Assembly: GCF_963677565.1 (NCBI RefSeq) | Contig: NZ_OY781981.1 | Location: 372,001-436,000 of the forward strand | From: an uncultured Draconibacterium sp. | GTDB taxonomy: Bacteria; Bacteroidota; Bacteroidia; Bacteroidales; Prolixibacteraceae | Length of the DNA stretch: 64,000 nucleotides | Direction: 5' to 3' | Shown here: piece after piece, positions 26,353-35,624 of the stretch | Layout of the letters: each line of letters opens with the position of its first letter | Position numbering within the stretch: the first letter of the stretch is position 1 | The notes under the pieces: generated by a model | Told to the model about the DNA's origin: nothing | What the model saw: the letters and a program-made list of their open reading frames with translations, nothing else | Database searches by the model: none | Position numbers and translations under genes: made by a program

Positions 26353-27228
26353 TTACAAAACATTCAACAATTGTTCCTTCACGCGCTCCAAATGGTCTTT
26401 CATCTGAACAACAATACGCTGAATATTGGTCTCGTTGGCTTTTGAGCCGATGGTGTTTATCTCGCGACCAATTTCCTGCGAAATAAAACCAAGCTTTTTC
26501 CCCGATGCTCCGTTTTGTTTTGCAGTTTCAAAGAAATACTCGCAATGATTTGCCAAACGAACTTTCTCTTCGTTTATATCCAGTTTCTCAAGGTAAAAAA
26601 TCAACTCCTGCTCAAATCGGTTTTCATCCACATTTCCGTTCATTTTCAGGGCTTCCAGATTATCTGTCAATCGAACCTTCAACGCTTCGATACGCTGTTT
26701 TTCAAATGGCTCCACCTGTTTTAATAACGTGCTAATGCTCTCAACATTTCCAAGTATGTCAGCTTCAAGTGCCTCGCCTTCTTTTGCACGAAAATCGTTA
26801 ATATCGCCAAGTGCCGCCAGAATATTGGCGTATATGGTTTCCCATTCCGTTTCGTCAAGTGTTTCGTATTCGGTTTTCACCACATCGGGCAAACGCATGG
26901 CTGCATGCAAAGTAGTATGATCGGCACCAACTTTAAGTTCCTTGCTTATTTTTTCAAGGTGTTTAAAGTATCCTTTCAGAATCGGCTCGTTAATTTTCGA
27001 ATTGGTTTCGTCGCCGAGGTTTTCCACATAAATATTAAAATCCACTTTCCCGCGTACCAGTTTTTCGGCAATGGCCTTACGAATTATAATATCTTTTTCG
27101 CGATACAAGGCTGGAGTTCGCGTGTTAATATCAATTTGTTTGCTGTTTAGCGATTTAATTTCAATGGTAATCTTTTTGTTGTTTACCTCGAATTCGGCTT
27201 TACCAAAGCCGGTCATTGATTTTATCAT
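26353..27228 (-). CDS. yicC: YicC family endoribonuclease-like protein
   Basis: 291 residues. Starts with the diagnostic MIKSMTGFGKAE and ends with the DUF1732-type region KKLGFISQEIGREINTIGSKANE and ...MKDHLERVKEQL. E. coli YicC is reported as an RNA endonuclease. First gene of the yicC-gmk-nadD run. Confidence 0.93.
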   Translation of the reverse strand: MIKSMTGFGKAEFEVNNKKITIEIKSLNSKQIDINTRTPALYREKDIIIRKAIAEKLVRGKVDFNIYVENLGDETNSKINEPILKGYFKHLEKISKELKVGADHTTLHAAMRLPDVVKTEYETLDETEWETIYANILAALGDINDFRAKEGEALEADILGNVESISTLLKQVEPFEKQRIEALKVRLTDNLEALKMNGNVDENRFEQELIFYLEKLDINEEKVRLANHCEYFFETAKQNGASGKKLGFISQEIGREINTIGSKANETNIQRIVVQMKDHLERVKEQLLNVL

Positions 27229-27245
27229 GTGGTATTATTTTTTTT

Positions 27246-27279
27246 CAAATTTAGTATAAAGTCTGTAAAAACAGCGCAA
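27246..27279 (-). promoter_or_regulatory. Candidate promoter of yicC-gmk-nadD
   Basis: On the minus strand TAAATTTG (27253-27246) is preceded, 23 bp away, by TTG (27279-27277); the spacing is at the upper limit for Bacteroidota promoters. The -7 box is 18 bp from the start codon. Confidence 0.35.
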
Positions 27280-27395
27280 CGGATTCTGGATGTTGAAAAC
27301 TGGATGCTGGATATTGGATACTTGATGGATTAAAGCATTTATGCATTCAAGCATTTTAGCATTCATTCTTTACTTCAGTCCTTCAATCCTTCAAT

Positions 27396-28574
27396 TTACA
27401 CAATCGCTCCCGAACCGATTAATTCTTCCTCAAGGTACCAGGCAGCAAATTGCCCGGAGGTGATTCCACGTTGTTCGTTTTCGAACAGGAACCATGCACC
27501 GTCTTCTTTCATATGAATCGTTCCTTTTTCCAGTGGCTGACGGTAACGAATACGAATATCAAAATCGCGTTTTTCGCCTACCTGCATTTTCAGATCAGGA
27601 CGTATCCAGTGCATATCTTCTGCGGCTACAAACAATCCTTTACGGAACAACCCGGGATGTTCAAAACCTTCTCCCACGTATATAATATTACGTTTTACAT
27701 CGGTGGCAAGAACAAAAAGCGGCTCTTTGCGGCCACCAATATTCAGCCCTTTACGCTGTCCGACGGTGTAAAAATGGGCACCCTGATGTTCGCCGATTAC
27801 CTCGCCGTTCCACGGTTTATATGGAAACTGGAAACACAGTTTTTTATAGTTCTCTTCCGAAACTTCAACCTGCTTTTTCTTTTCCATGAATTTGGCCGGA
27901 ATATCGATAACATTACCAACTTTAGGTTCCAACTGTTGCTGTAAGAATGTTGGTAGATCGACTTTCCCAACGAAACAAATACCCTGCGAATCTTTTCGCT
28001 CGGCGGTTGGCAGGTTATGCTGACGTGCAATTTCACGTACTTCAGGTTTTAACAATTCGCCCACCGGGAACATCGATTTCGCTAGCTGATCCTGATTCAG
28101 TTGACACAGAAAATAGCTCTGGTCCTTGTTCGGATCTTTTCCGGCCAAAAGCTGATGAATGGTTTTTCCATCTACTTCAACCTCACTTTTTCGACAGTAA
28201 TGCCCCGTTGCCACAAAATCGGCATCAAACTTCAGGGCTTCTTCCATAAAAGTGTCGAATTTTATCTCGCGGTTACAGAGCACATCGGGATTTGGTGTGC
28301 GCCCGGCCTGGTATTCGGCAAACATATAATCGATAACACGTTGTTTATAGTCCTTGCTTAAATCGACAATATGAAACGGGATATCGAGTTTTTTTGCCAC
28401 CATTTTGGCAATCAGCGAGTCCTCTTCCCACGTACACGAACTGGTGAGCACCCCTTCGCGTTCGCGATAATTAATCATAAACAAACCGATTACCTCGTGC
28501 CCCTGTTCCTTTAACAGCCAGGCCGCTACACTCGAATCAACACCTCCGGAAAGTCCTACTACTACCCTGCTCAT
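27396..28574 (-). CDS. mnmA: tRNA-specific 2-thiouridylase
   Basis: 392 residues. Installs the 2-thio group on wobble uridine 34 of tRNA Lys, Glu and Gln. The PP-loop SGGVDSSVAAWLL, the catalytic cysteines in NPDVLCNREIKF and KDSQGICFVGK, FLEE-like ATGHYCR, and VGQRKGLNIGG are all present in order. Preceded by a candidate promoter and transcribed separately from its neighbours. Confidence 0.95.
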   Translation of the reverse strand: MSRVVVGLSGGVDSSVAAWLLKEQGHEVIGLFMINYREREGVLTSSCTWEEDSLIAKMVAKKLDIPFHIVDLSKDYKQRVIDYMFAEYQAGRTPNPDVLCNREIKFDTFMEEALKFDADFVATGHYCRKSEVEVDGKTIHQLLAGKDPNKDQSYFLCQLNQDQLAKSMFPVGELLKPEVREIARQHNLPTAERKDSQGICFVGKVDLPTFLQQQLEPKVGNVIDIPAKFMEKKKQVEVSEENYKKLCFQFPYKPWNGEVIGEHQGAHFYTVGQRKGLNIGGRKEPLFVLATDVKRNIIYVGEGFEHPGLFRKGLFVAAEDMHWIRPDLKMQVGEKRDFDIRIRYRQPLEKGTIHMKEDGAWFLFENEQRGITSGQFAAWYLEEELIGSGAIV

Positions 28575-28593
28575 TTATACAATTTTAGGGCGA

Positions 28594-28624
28594 CAAAAAT
28601 AGCAAGTAAAAAGGACAAAGGCAA
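28594..28624 (-). promoter_or_regulatory. Candidate promoter of mnmA
   Basis: Minus-strand TATTTTTG (28601-28594) with TTG (28624-28622) 20 bp upstream fits the TTG/TAnnTTTG consensus; only about 20 bp to the start codon. Confidence 0.45.
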
Positions 28625-28803
28625 AAGGAAAAAGTTGAGAGCAGTTATGCTGGACGAGATCCCGGAAGGAGTGTTGGGTCGGAGTAACGATTTGTTATCC
28701 TGGGAGAAATAAAAGTAAACGACGATTGTTAAATGTTGTCAATTGGATTTCGGAGGATACACATTTCAGTATGAAGTGAACTGTGATGCGAATATGCACC
28801 GGG

Positions 28804-29652
28804 CTATATATATTTGATGGCTTCTTTAACCCTCATATTTTTTTTGATGTCTCTGGACTGTGCCAGTTGATTACAAACTGTGATAACACCGTTAACAAGT
28901 ACGTCCTGTCCATTAAAAATCTCTGAACTATTGCAGTCTACTGTGCAGGCAAAGATTCCTGCATCACTTAGAGATTTGAGGCTCTTTACTCCTGCATTGT
29001 TTTTACCGATTCCGGCATCATTAAAAAACACAGCTTTAACGCGATATTTCTGCGCATAGCCCCCTGCACTCAAACCTCCATGCGAACCACACACAACTAT
29101 ATCTCCTGAATTCTCCTCGTTTAGGAATGTTATACTATCGGTTACTGTGACAGCCACTCCATCAACTTGTGTTTGCGTTTGTTTTTTTAAGTCTACTTTG
29201 TTGTTATTATCCTCTATACCATTCCTAATAGATGACTCATAATTACTTATTTGAGTAGACGAAGGGTGCTTGAAAACAGTGATAATCTTTGAAACTGCTT
29301 CTTGTACAGAATCACCGATCTGTATTCCGACTGCTTTCGCCTGGGAGCTGGTGTGACTTATAATTCCGCTCTTCCAGGTATCGCTGGAAATACCAATCTC
29401 AGCACTATTGTGATCAACAGCACAGGCCAGAATATTCTCAGCCTCGTAATGTATCAGACCTCTGATGCCTGCCTGATTTTTTCCGATACCTGCATTGTTG
29501 AGAAAAACAGCTTTTACACGACAGTTTTTTACTTGTCTGGCAAGATTCCTGCTGCCTCCGCAATGAGATCCGCAGACGAGGATTGGACTTGTGTTGCTGG
29601 CTTGTAAATCACCTAAACTATCCAGCAATATTACACCATCAGGTAATTCCAT
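28804..29652 (-). CDS. Unrecognised two-repeat protein in ior operon
   Basis: 282 residues, soluble, no signal peptide. It consists of two homologous halves of about 120 residues. Each has VCGSHxGG, then RVKAVFxNxAGIGKNxAG, then ILAC/IFACTVDxNSxEI, and a ...SGIISH/NGVITV segment with a final GxSVxEA or MRVKEA helix. I do not recognise the domain. The repeated Gly-rich GIGKN and Cys/His/Asp residues suggest a small-molecule or metal site between halves. It starts 17 bp after iorB, so it is probably the third gene of that operon. Confidence 0.7.
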   Translation of the reverse strand: MELPDGVILLDSLGDLQASNTSPILVCGSHCGGSRNLARQVKNCRVKAVFLNNAGIGKNQAGIRGLIHYEAENILACAVDHNSAEIGISSDTWKSGIISHTSSQAKAVGIQIGDSVQEAVSKIITVFKHPSSTQISNYESSIRNGIEDNNNKVDLKKQTQTQVDGVAVTVTDSITFLNEENSGDIVVCGSHGGLSAGGYAQKYRVKAVFFNDAGIGKNNAGVKSLKSLSDAGIFACTVDCNSSEIFNGQDVLVNGVITVCNQLAQSRDIKKNMRVKEAIKYI

Positions 29653-29669
29653 ACGCTTTTATTTATGAC

Positions 29670-30302
29670 TCAACAACAACTAACTACTGATTCCTTAGCT
29701 GTAAGTTCACTCTGGGCAATCTTCGTTCCCATCTCATATGCTTTTATATTTCCCTCAACAAATTTTGCAGGAACGCTTTCCCTAACAATTTGAATCATGT
29801 CGTCATGCGAATAGCCTCTGAACTCCGCATAGTAGCCAAGCATAACAACATTCATCATTTTATTGATATTAAAATCCGGTTGCTTGTGCTCATCGGGATC
29901 GACAATAAATGTCCTATTCTCTGCTCGCTTTATTATTTCTGTTTTCGATTCAGGTAAATCTTTTTGCAGTCGTTTGTTGACGCTAGTCGGGGTTAACTCA
30001 TAGGTGCTTGTAAAAATGGCGCCATCTTTTTTCAGACAATGTAAAAACCGGAGTGTTTCCGTTTGTTCAAAAGATATAACATAATCCACATCTCCAGCTT
30101 TAATAAAGGGCGACAACACGGGTTTGTTTGAGTAGCGGAAATGGCTTTCAACACCACCACCACGTTGACCTAAGCCAATCACGTCTGAAATTTTCAACTC
30201 ATACCCAAGTTTCATATAAAACTTGCTTAAGAGGTTACTAAAAAGGAGAATTCCTTGTCCTCCAACACCAGCAATTATAAGGTTTTTTCCTGTGTCTTGC
30301 AT
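29670..30302 (-). CDS. iorB: Indolepyruvate ferredoxin oxidoreductase, beta subunit
   Basis: 210 residues. Forms with IorA an enzyme that oxidatively decarboxylates aryl pyruvates to aryl-acetyl-CoA while reducing ferredoxin. IIAGVGGQGILLFSNLLS is the gamma-domain signature of pyruvate-ferredoxin-oxidoreductase-type enzymes; VIGLGQRGGGVESHFRYS follows. It starts two bases after the iorA stop, so translation is probably coupled. Confidence 0.9.
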   Translation of the reverse strand: MQDTGKNLIIAGVGGQGILLFSNLLSKFYMKLGYELKISDVIGLGQRGGGVESHFRYSNKPVLSPFIKAGDVDYVISFEQTETLRFLHCLKKDGAIFTSTYELTPTSVNKRLQKDLPESKTEIIKRAENRTFIVDPDEHKQPDFNINKMMNVVMLGYYAEFRGYSHDDMIQIVRESVPAKFVEGNIKAYEMGTKIAQSELTAKESVVSCC

Positions 30303-30304
30303 AT

Positions 30305-32113
30305 TTAATTTTTTATAGCGTCAAACTTACATGCATTAGAACATAGTCCGCATCCCGTGCAAATATCCTGGTTGATAACTATTTCAACCAATCCGTCCCC
30401 TGCTTTTTTACTCTCAATCGCCAAACATCCTACATCAATACATTTTCTGCATTTTGTACATTGATCCTGATCAATATAACTTGGGCTATTTTTAGGCGGC
30501 TTGAATTTTGTAACACACGGTTTTTTAACAATTACAACAGAATTTGTCTCTGCATTAACCGCATTGAGAATAGACTCTTCCAGCGTTTCAAATTCATATG
30601 CATCTACGGTTACAATATCTTTAACACCAATAGCTTCGCATACTTTGGCAATATCCAATTTGTTTTCAGGTTTGTAATTAAATCCAAACTCGCTGGAGGC
30701 CACATTCTGACCACCGGTCATTGCAAGGCAGCCATTGTCGACAATAATCACTGTTGACCGATTGTCATTGAATATCAGGTTCATCAGTCCATTTATCCCG
30801 GTTGCCCAAAAACCACCATCGCCTATCATCGCTACAATATTTTCGTTATGATCTTTGGCAACGTTGTAACCATGTGCCAGCGCAATGCTTGATCCCATGC
30901 ATTTTTGCAGTGAATAGGATTCCATATGAGGAAAGCAACCGATCAGGCCACAAGTAACATCGGCAGCAGCCTTGATTTTATGTTTTCTCAATATTTGTGA
31001 AATGAAGAGATGAGAGCAGCCGGCACAACTAACCGGCAGTCGGAAAGGAACACCTTCCTGAGGCGTTCTTTTAGCAGTGTCCGGCACGAGTCTTTCCTCT
31101 ATGATATCTGGAGTAAAGCGCATCATTTCAGGGAATTTGGGGAATAACTCTTTCCCAGTCACCTCAATTCCCAAATCCTTAATGTTCTTTTCCAGAATAT
31201 CATGGCCATCTTCAATCACATAGAGTTTGTCCACGTGTTCGGCCAATTCCCGAATCATCTTTTCCGGAAGAGGCATAACAAGACCCAATTTTAAAATCGA
31301 AGCTTCAGGTAATACTTCTTTTACGTAATAGTAAGGAGTTCCTGCTGTAATTACTCCGATTTTTTTACCGTTCAGCTCCAGTTTGTTAATATCAAAGTTA
31401 TTGCTGTCGCCAGCCAGGCGCTTCATTTGCGCCGGAAAATCATGAAAGCATTTAGTCAATTTTGGATGCTCGGAGCCTTTTGCCTTCATCATTATGGTGG
31501 TCATTATAACCTTACTGAAACTTACAGGGTATTTTTCTCTGCATTTCACTTCGTAGGTGTAGTCTTCATCAACAACAACTTTGCTGGTTGTCTTGCAAAT
31601 CACGGATGTAATTTTAAGAATAACCGGCGTGCTGTATTCTTCGCTAATTTCGAATGCCTTAACCATAAGATCTTTGGCCTCCTGACTGTCACTTGGCTCC
31701 AATACCGGAATGTTAAACATATTCCCGTAATGTCGTACATCATTGTAATCATCACCCGCAATACGCCCCACATCATCGCCAACCACCAATACCAGGCCTC
31801 CGTTGATCTGGCTGCCGGCAGCTCCGCCCAATGCGTCAGCTGCTACATGCAAACCTACGGTTTTCATTATTGCCAGGCTACGATAACCTGCAAATGAAGC
31901 TCCGATGGCTACTTCTAATCCCACTTTTTCATTGGTCGACCATTCACAATAAATCTCAGGGTATTTATGCCTGGTATAATCCATTACCTCAGTGGAAGGT
32001 GTACCCGGGAATCCCGCAGCAACTTTCACACCTGCTTCAAAGGCACCTCTGGCAACTGCCTCGTTACCATTCATCATCTGCATTTTAACAGTCTCAATAG
32101 CTATCTTCATCAT
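30305..32113 (-). CDS. iorA: Indolepyruvate ferredoxin oxidoreductase, alpha subunit
   Basis: 602 residues. Domains in order: pyrimidine-binding domain (NEAVARGAFEAGVKVAAGFPGTPSTEV), transketolase-like middle, thiamine diphosphate domain with GDGGFWATGINGL...DNGCLAMTGGQ, and a C-terminal two-cluster ferredoxin (CTKCRKCIDVGC, CTGCGLCSNACKFDAI). Used for aromatic amino acid breakdown or, reversibly, synthesis. Either of two adjacent ATGs (32113 or 32110) may start translation. Confidence 0.92.
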   Translation of the reverse strand: MMKIAIETVKMQMMNGNEAVARGAFEAGVKVAAGFPGTPSTEVMDYTRHKYPEIYCEWSTNEKVGLEVAIGASFAGYRSLAIMKTVGLHVAADALGGAAGSQINGGLVLVVGDDVGRIAGDDYNDVRHYGNMFNIPVLEPSDSQEAKDLMVKAFEISEEYSTPVILKITSVICKTTSKVVVDEDYTYEVKCREKYPVSFSKVIMTTIMMKAKGSEHPKLTKCFHDFPAQMKRLAGDSNNFDINKLELNGKKIGVITAGTPYYYVKEVLPEASILKLGLVMPLPEKMIRELAEHVDKLYVIEDGHDILEKNIKDLGIEVTGKELFPKFPEMMRFTPDIIEERLVPDTAKRTPQEGVPFRLPVSCAGCSHLFISQILRKHKIKAAADVTCGLIGCFPHMESYSLQKCMGSSIALAHGYNVAKDHNENIVAMIGDGGFWATGINGLMNLIFNDNRSTVIIVDNGCLAMTGGQNVASSEFGFNYKPENKLDIAKVCEAIGVKDIVTVDAYEFETLEESILNAVNAETNSVVIVKKPCVTKFKPPKNSPSYIDQDQCTKCRKCIDVGCLAIESKKAGDGLVEIVINQDICTGCGLCSNACKFDAIKN

Positions 32114-32170
32114 TCAAAAGTGATTCCTCTTTCCACCAGAGGAATTATATAGATTATAAGTAAATGCGGA

Positions 32171-32199
32171 CAAAAATATATTAATTGCAGCTCCGTCAA
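32171..32199 (-). promoter_or_regulatory. Candidate promoter of iorAB operon
   Basis: Minus-strand TATTTTTG (32178-32171) with TTG (32199-32197) 18 bp upstream; about 57 bp to the iorA start. Confidence 0.45.
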
Positions 32200-32477
32200 A
32201 ACTTTTACTAACAATTTGATAGACATGATTAGTATTTTGCAATATATGTTGCAAAAATCAACTACATAATTTAAGGTTAAAGTTGCCAAGATAAAGCATG
32301 GAGGTGCAGGATAATTATGCTATCGGTCTCTCTTTAAACCGTCACTATTTTTCAGCAATAAGCGATATTTCTCTGAGAAACAACACCCTTATACACAACT
32401 ATTACCCTTCTGGTGATATTCTTTAATAAACCCAAACTACCTTTTAGACTGTTCATCTAAGAAAATAATGGCATAGA
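32200..32477. other. Non-coding stretch upstream of response-regulator relic
   Basis: No intact ORF. AT-rich, with stops in all frames. It may include decayed coding sequence connected to the relic downstream, but I cannot identify it. Confidence 0.3.
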
Positions 32478-32723
32478 AAGACATTGATCATTGAAAACCT
32501 CAAGGGTCTTTCCTAATTAGTTGCCATTCACCTGTCCGATATGGTTCTGGAAGTGGACAAAACTTTCAACGGGAAAGACGGTTTAATGAAAGCGCGAAAC
32601 AACCATTTTCGGTTTATTTTACTTGATCTTCGACTTCAGTTAATGGACGGTTTTGAAATTTGTAAACGACTGCGAAAAGAAAAGATGAATACACCAATTT
32701 TTTTGACGGAATCGAGGAATTAA
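32478..32723 (+). pseudogene. Response-regulator receiver-domain relic
   Basis: Translation in one frame reads KTLIIENLKGLS, a TAA at 32514, LVAIHLSDMVLEVDKTFNGKDGL, then FRFILLDLRLQLMDGFEICKRLR and TPIFLTES before another stop. This is an OmpR/NtrC-type receiver domain with the phospho-acceptor region LLDLRL retained. The acidic pair at the N-terminus is damaged, an in-frame stop is present, and everything after the fourth strand is missing. No output domain or sensor kinase is nearby. Confidence 0.65.
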
Positions 32724-32887
32724 GAACGGCAAATATAAACTGGATAATTGCTGTTGGTGGTAAAAGAAACTTAACCAGCAAACTTTGTTTTCCAAACACA
32801 CAACCAACATCTTTGAAGAACAACCAGCGAACTGAAAGGCATTGATAATCTATAATACTAACTAATCAGAAACAAGACAAATAGTAA

Positions 32888-32921
32888 CAAAAAATCCGCC
32901 GGTGAAAACCGGTGGATTTTT
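32888..32921. terminator. Strong hairpin terminator
   Basis: AATCCGCCGGT (32893-32903) pairs with ACCGGTGGATT (32908-32918) with one wobble; A-run on one side and T-run on the other make it usable from both strands. It directly follows the stop of the minus-strand gene at 32922. Confidence 0.75.
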
Positions 32922-33449
32922 TTATTTCTTTTTTAATCGGTTCGTACCAAAGCAAGCCATTTCACGTTCCGGAAAACCAACATCAAAAACCGTTTCAATT
33001 TCGTTATTGGCAATAATGTTTATAGTGAAACGTGCCCGGCCACCCGGAACAAAATTTTCTATCCGTTCAGTTTCAAATACCAATTGGTCAGGTGTTGAAA
33101 TGGAATCATTCAATGCATACTCGGTAAAATAACCTTCGTTGTGGTACTGACGGAACATCACCACTTTTCGCGCACTGTCGAAACTGATTATTCCTTTATC
33201 GTCGTGCACTTCACCTTTAGCATTTTGTTCAGTCGGCTCAAACTCCGAATGATGTTTCACCTCAATGTACTGCTTGTTCATCAGCCACGAATAATCGGCC
33301 GTTATTTTCGATTTGGCATTTCCAAAACCTTCGCCGGTACCTTCCCAGTGACCGATAATATTTTCAAAACGAGTTAATGGATTTTTCTGCGCAAACAGGC
33401 CAAACGAGGTTAAAAATAAGAAGAGGGTAATAAATCCTTTCAATTTCAT
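32922..33449 (-). CDS. Exported beta-barrel-like protein, DUF1579-like
   Basis: 175 residues with a Sec signal (LFLFLTSFGLFAQ). ENIIGHWEGTGEGFGNAK followed by antiparallel-strand patterns (KQYIEVKHHSEFEP, GIISFDSARKVVMFRQYH) resembles the DUF1579/FABP-like small-barrel families. Ligand unknown. Its start overlaps the helicase stop by 4 bp, suggesting coupled translation. Confidence 0.6.
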   Translation of the reverse strand: MKLKGFITLFLFLTSFGLFAQKNPLTRFENIIGHWEGTGEGFGNAKSKITADYSWLMNKQYIEVKHHSEFEPTEQNAKGEVHDDKGIISFDSARKVVMFRQYHNEGYFTEYALNDSISTPDQLVFETERIENFVPGGRARFTINIIANNEIETVFDVGFPEREMACFGTNRLKKK

Positions 33450-34699
33450 TGCTTCTTTTTTTGCTGATACGACTTACGGTGTTTATGCTGGCTGTTTCCT
33501 TTTTTGTATTTATGGAATTTCCCGTGTTTGTTCCTTTTCTTTTTTGAAGGAGTTCGCCATGCAGGGCCTTCGCCAAACTGCTCGGGAAGCGGGATTTTAA
33601 ACACCTCTCGCTCGATCAACTCTTCTATCCGGTGAAACTTGTACATATCGTCTTCGTTCACCAACGTAAGTGCCACACCCGTTGAATCAGCACGCGCTGT
33701 ACGTCCCACGCGGTGGACATAATCTTCGGCATCGCCCGGCACATCGTAGTTGATCACCAAATTGATGTCTTTAATATCGATACCGCGGCTCATTACATCG
33801 GTGGCCACCAAAATACGAATCCGCCTTGAGCGAAATCCGTTTAGCACATTTTCGCGTTCGCGCTGTTCCAGATCCGATGAAATAGCTTCGGCGTCAAAAC
33901 CAAGCTTTTTTAATTTTCGGGCCAGCTCATTGGTTACCCGCTTGGTAGAACAGAATATTATAACACTGCTGTAATCCGGGTTTTCCGAAATGAGGTGTGC
34001 CACCAAATCGTTCTTTTGTTTGTCGTAAGTAAGGTACGCTGCTTGCAGCACGCCTTCTGCCGGTTTCGATAGTGAAATATTTATTTCCTTTGGCTTATGC
34101 AGAATCTCTGAAGCCAGCTTCCTGATTTTGGGTGCCATGGTTGCACTGAACATCAGCGTTTGACGCTCTTTTGGCAGGTATGAAATAATCTTCGTAATAT
34201 CTTCGTAAAACCCGATATCCAGCATACGGTCGGCCTCATCGAGGATCAGAAATTCGATCTTATCAAATTTTACATATCCCAGGTTAAGATGCGAGATCAG
34301 TTTTCCGGGAGTGGCAATAATAATGTCGGCTCCTTTAGTCAATGCTCTTTTTTGTTGTCCCCATTCGTCGCCATCACCACCACCGTACAATGCAATGGAG
34401 TGAATTCCCATGGTATAACCGATTCCCTGCACCTGTTGATCTATTTGCATAGCAAGCTCGCGTGTTGGTACAATAATCAATGTTGAGGTTTCTCCTCCGG
34501 GTAAATCAGCAATTAAATCGAGGATTGGGAGTAAAAAAGCGGCTGTTTTACCTGTTCCGGTTTGAGCACAGGCAATCAGGTCATTTCCTTCAAGGATGGT
34601 GGGAATAGCTTGTTCCTGAATAGGAGTAGCATTTTTAAATCCCATGTATTCTATGGCATCTAACAAATCGTAGTTAATGCCAAGTTCTTCAAACGTCAT
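33446..34699 (-). CDS. DEAD-box RNA helicase, RhlE-like
   Basis: 417 residues. Motifs in order: Q motif PTPIQEQAIP-like (here ATPIQEQAIP), AQTGTGKTAAFLLP, PTRELAMQ, DEADRMLDIGF, SATMAPKI, then FCSTKRVTNEL, ATDVMSRGIDI and HRVGRTARADS. The C-terminal 40 residues are a basic Lys/His/Gln-rich tail typical of RNA-binding extensions. A CAAATGTA at 34722-34729 could be its -7 box in reverse. Confidence 0.93.
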   Translation of the reverse strand: MTFEELGINYDLLDAIEYMGFKNATPIQEQAIPTILEGNDLIACAQTGTGKTAAFLLPILDLIADLPGGETSTLIIVPTRELAMQIDQQVQGIGYTMGIHSIALYGGGDGDEWGQQKRALTKGADIIIATPGKLISHLNLGYVKFDKIEFLILDEADRMLDIGFYEDITKIISYLPKERQTLMFSATMAPKIRKLASEILHKPKEINISLSKPAEGVLQAAYLTYDKQKNDLVAHLISENPDYSSVIIFCSTKRVTNELARKLKKLGFDAEAISSDLEQRERENVLNGFRSRRIRILVATDVMSRGIDIKDINLVINYDVPGDAEDYVHRVGRTARADSTGVALTLVNEDDMYKFHRIEELIEREVFKIPLPEQFGEGPAWRTPSKKKRNKHGKFHKYKKGNSQHKHRKSYQQKKKQ

Positions 34700-34763
34700 T
34701 CAATTCTTTTAATATGTGCTACAAATGTAGTTAAAATAAATGGCACAGATTGATTACACATAT

Positions 34764-35624
34764 CTATGTATGAACCAAACTGTCAACAATTAAGAAGATC
34801 ATCATAAACAGGTAAAGGAAGTTGAGTTTATAGAACGACGGGCGTACTTTAAATTCTTCCTGAACGAAAACTGCCATCGTGAGAGATGATAACAGGTAAA
34901 AAATGTAGAACATCAGTAAAAACATGATTAGCTTGTTGCCGATCACAAAAAAGATAACCAGAAAAGCTGATGCCACTGTAGTGAGAATCCAGGTGTAGGT
35001 AACACGTTTTATTTGCAGCTCTGAAAAAAGCTGGTTAAGACTAGGCATTTTTGCCAGTTTGTATTGCTCGCCAAACATGAGCAGCAACAACCAGAAATGT
35101 GGAATTTGCCCGATAAAAAAGAAAGCGGCTACCATTAGAATAACCTCCGAAGTAAGACTCCCGCCTGCTCCTGCCCAGCCGATCATTGGGGGAATAGCAC
35201 CAACCATTGAACCTGGAATAACTGCAAAAGCTGACACCTTTTTCAGAGGCGTGTAAACTCCGTTGTAAAAGAAAAGGGTGAGCCAGCTTAATACCAAAGC
35301 AAGAGGAGGATTACTTAACACGAGGATCAATGAACCGACAACTGCAAAACCAATGGCAATAAACAAGGCATTTTTAGGGCTGATTTTTCCGGATGGCAAC
35401 GGGCGGTCTTTTGTGCGTGGCATTTGCGCATCGGTATGGCGTTCTTGCCAGTGATTGATAACGCTTGAGCTGCAAGCCATAAAAAACACACCGAATAACA
35501 GCCACCAACCTTGTGCATCAACGGTATGAGTATACAACACATAACCTGTCAATGCCGATAAAGCTATTGGCAGAGCTATTCGGACCTTACCTAATTCGTA
35601 TATTATTTTTAGCTGTTGTTTCAT
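34764..35624 (-). CDS. ctaB: Protoheme IX farnesyltransferase
   Basis: 286 residues, about eight membrane helices. Converts heme B to heme O for heme-copper oxidases. The UbiA-family prenyl-diphosphate motif appears as NHWQERHTDAQMPRTKDRPL, and the second acidic loop lies near YNGVYTPLKK. It lies downstream of the caa3 oxidase genes on the same strand, though separated by 430 bp of repeat-like sequence. No ctaA (heme A synthase) is visible in the window. Confidence 0.9.
   Translation of the reverse strand: MKQQLKIIYELGKVRIALPIALSALTGYVLYTHTVDAQGWWLLFGVFFMACSSSVINHWQERHTDAQMPRTKDRPLPSGKISPKNALFIAIGFAVVGSLILVLSNPPLALVLSWLTLFFYNGVYTPLKKVSAFAVIPGSMVGAIPPMIGWAGAGGSLTSEVILMVAAFFFIGQIPHFWLLLLMFGEQYKLAKMPSLNQLFSELQIKRVTYTWILTTVASAFLVIFFVIGNKLIMFLLMFYIFYLLSSLTMAVFVQEEFKVRPSFYKLNFLYLFMMIFLIVDSLVHT

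Noticed and set aside
32541..32723. Intact small response regulator
   Set aside because: At 60 codons it lacks the N-terminal acidic pocket and the last strands, and the upstream in-frame stop marks it as a relic.
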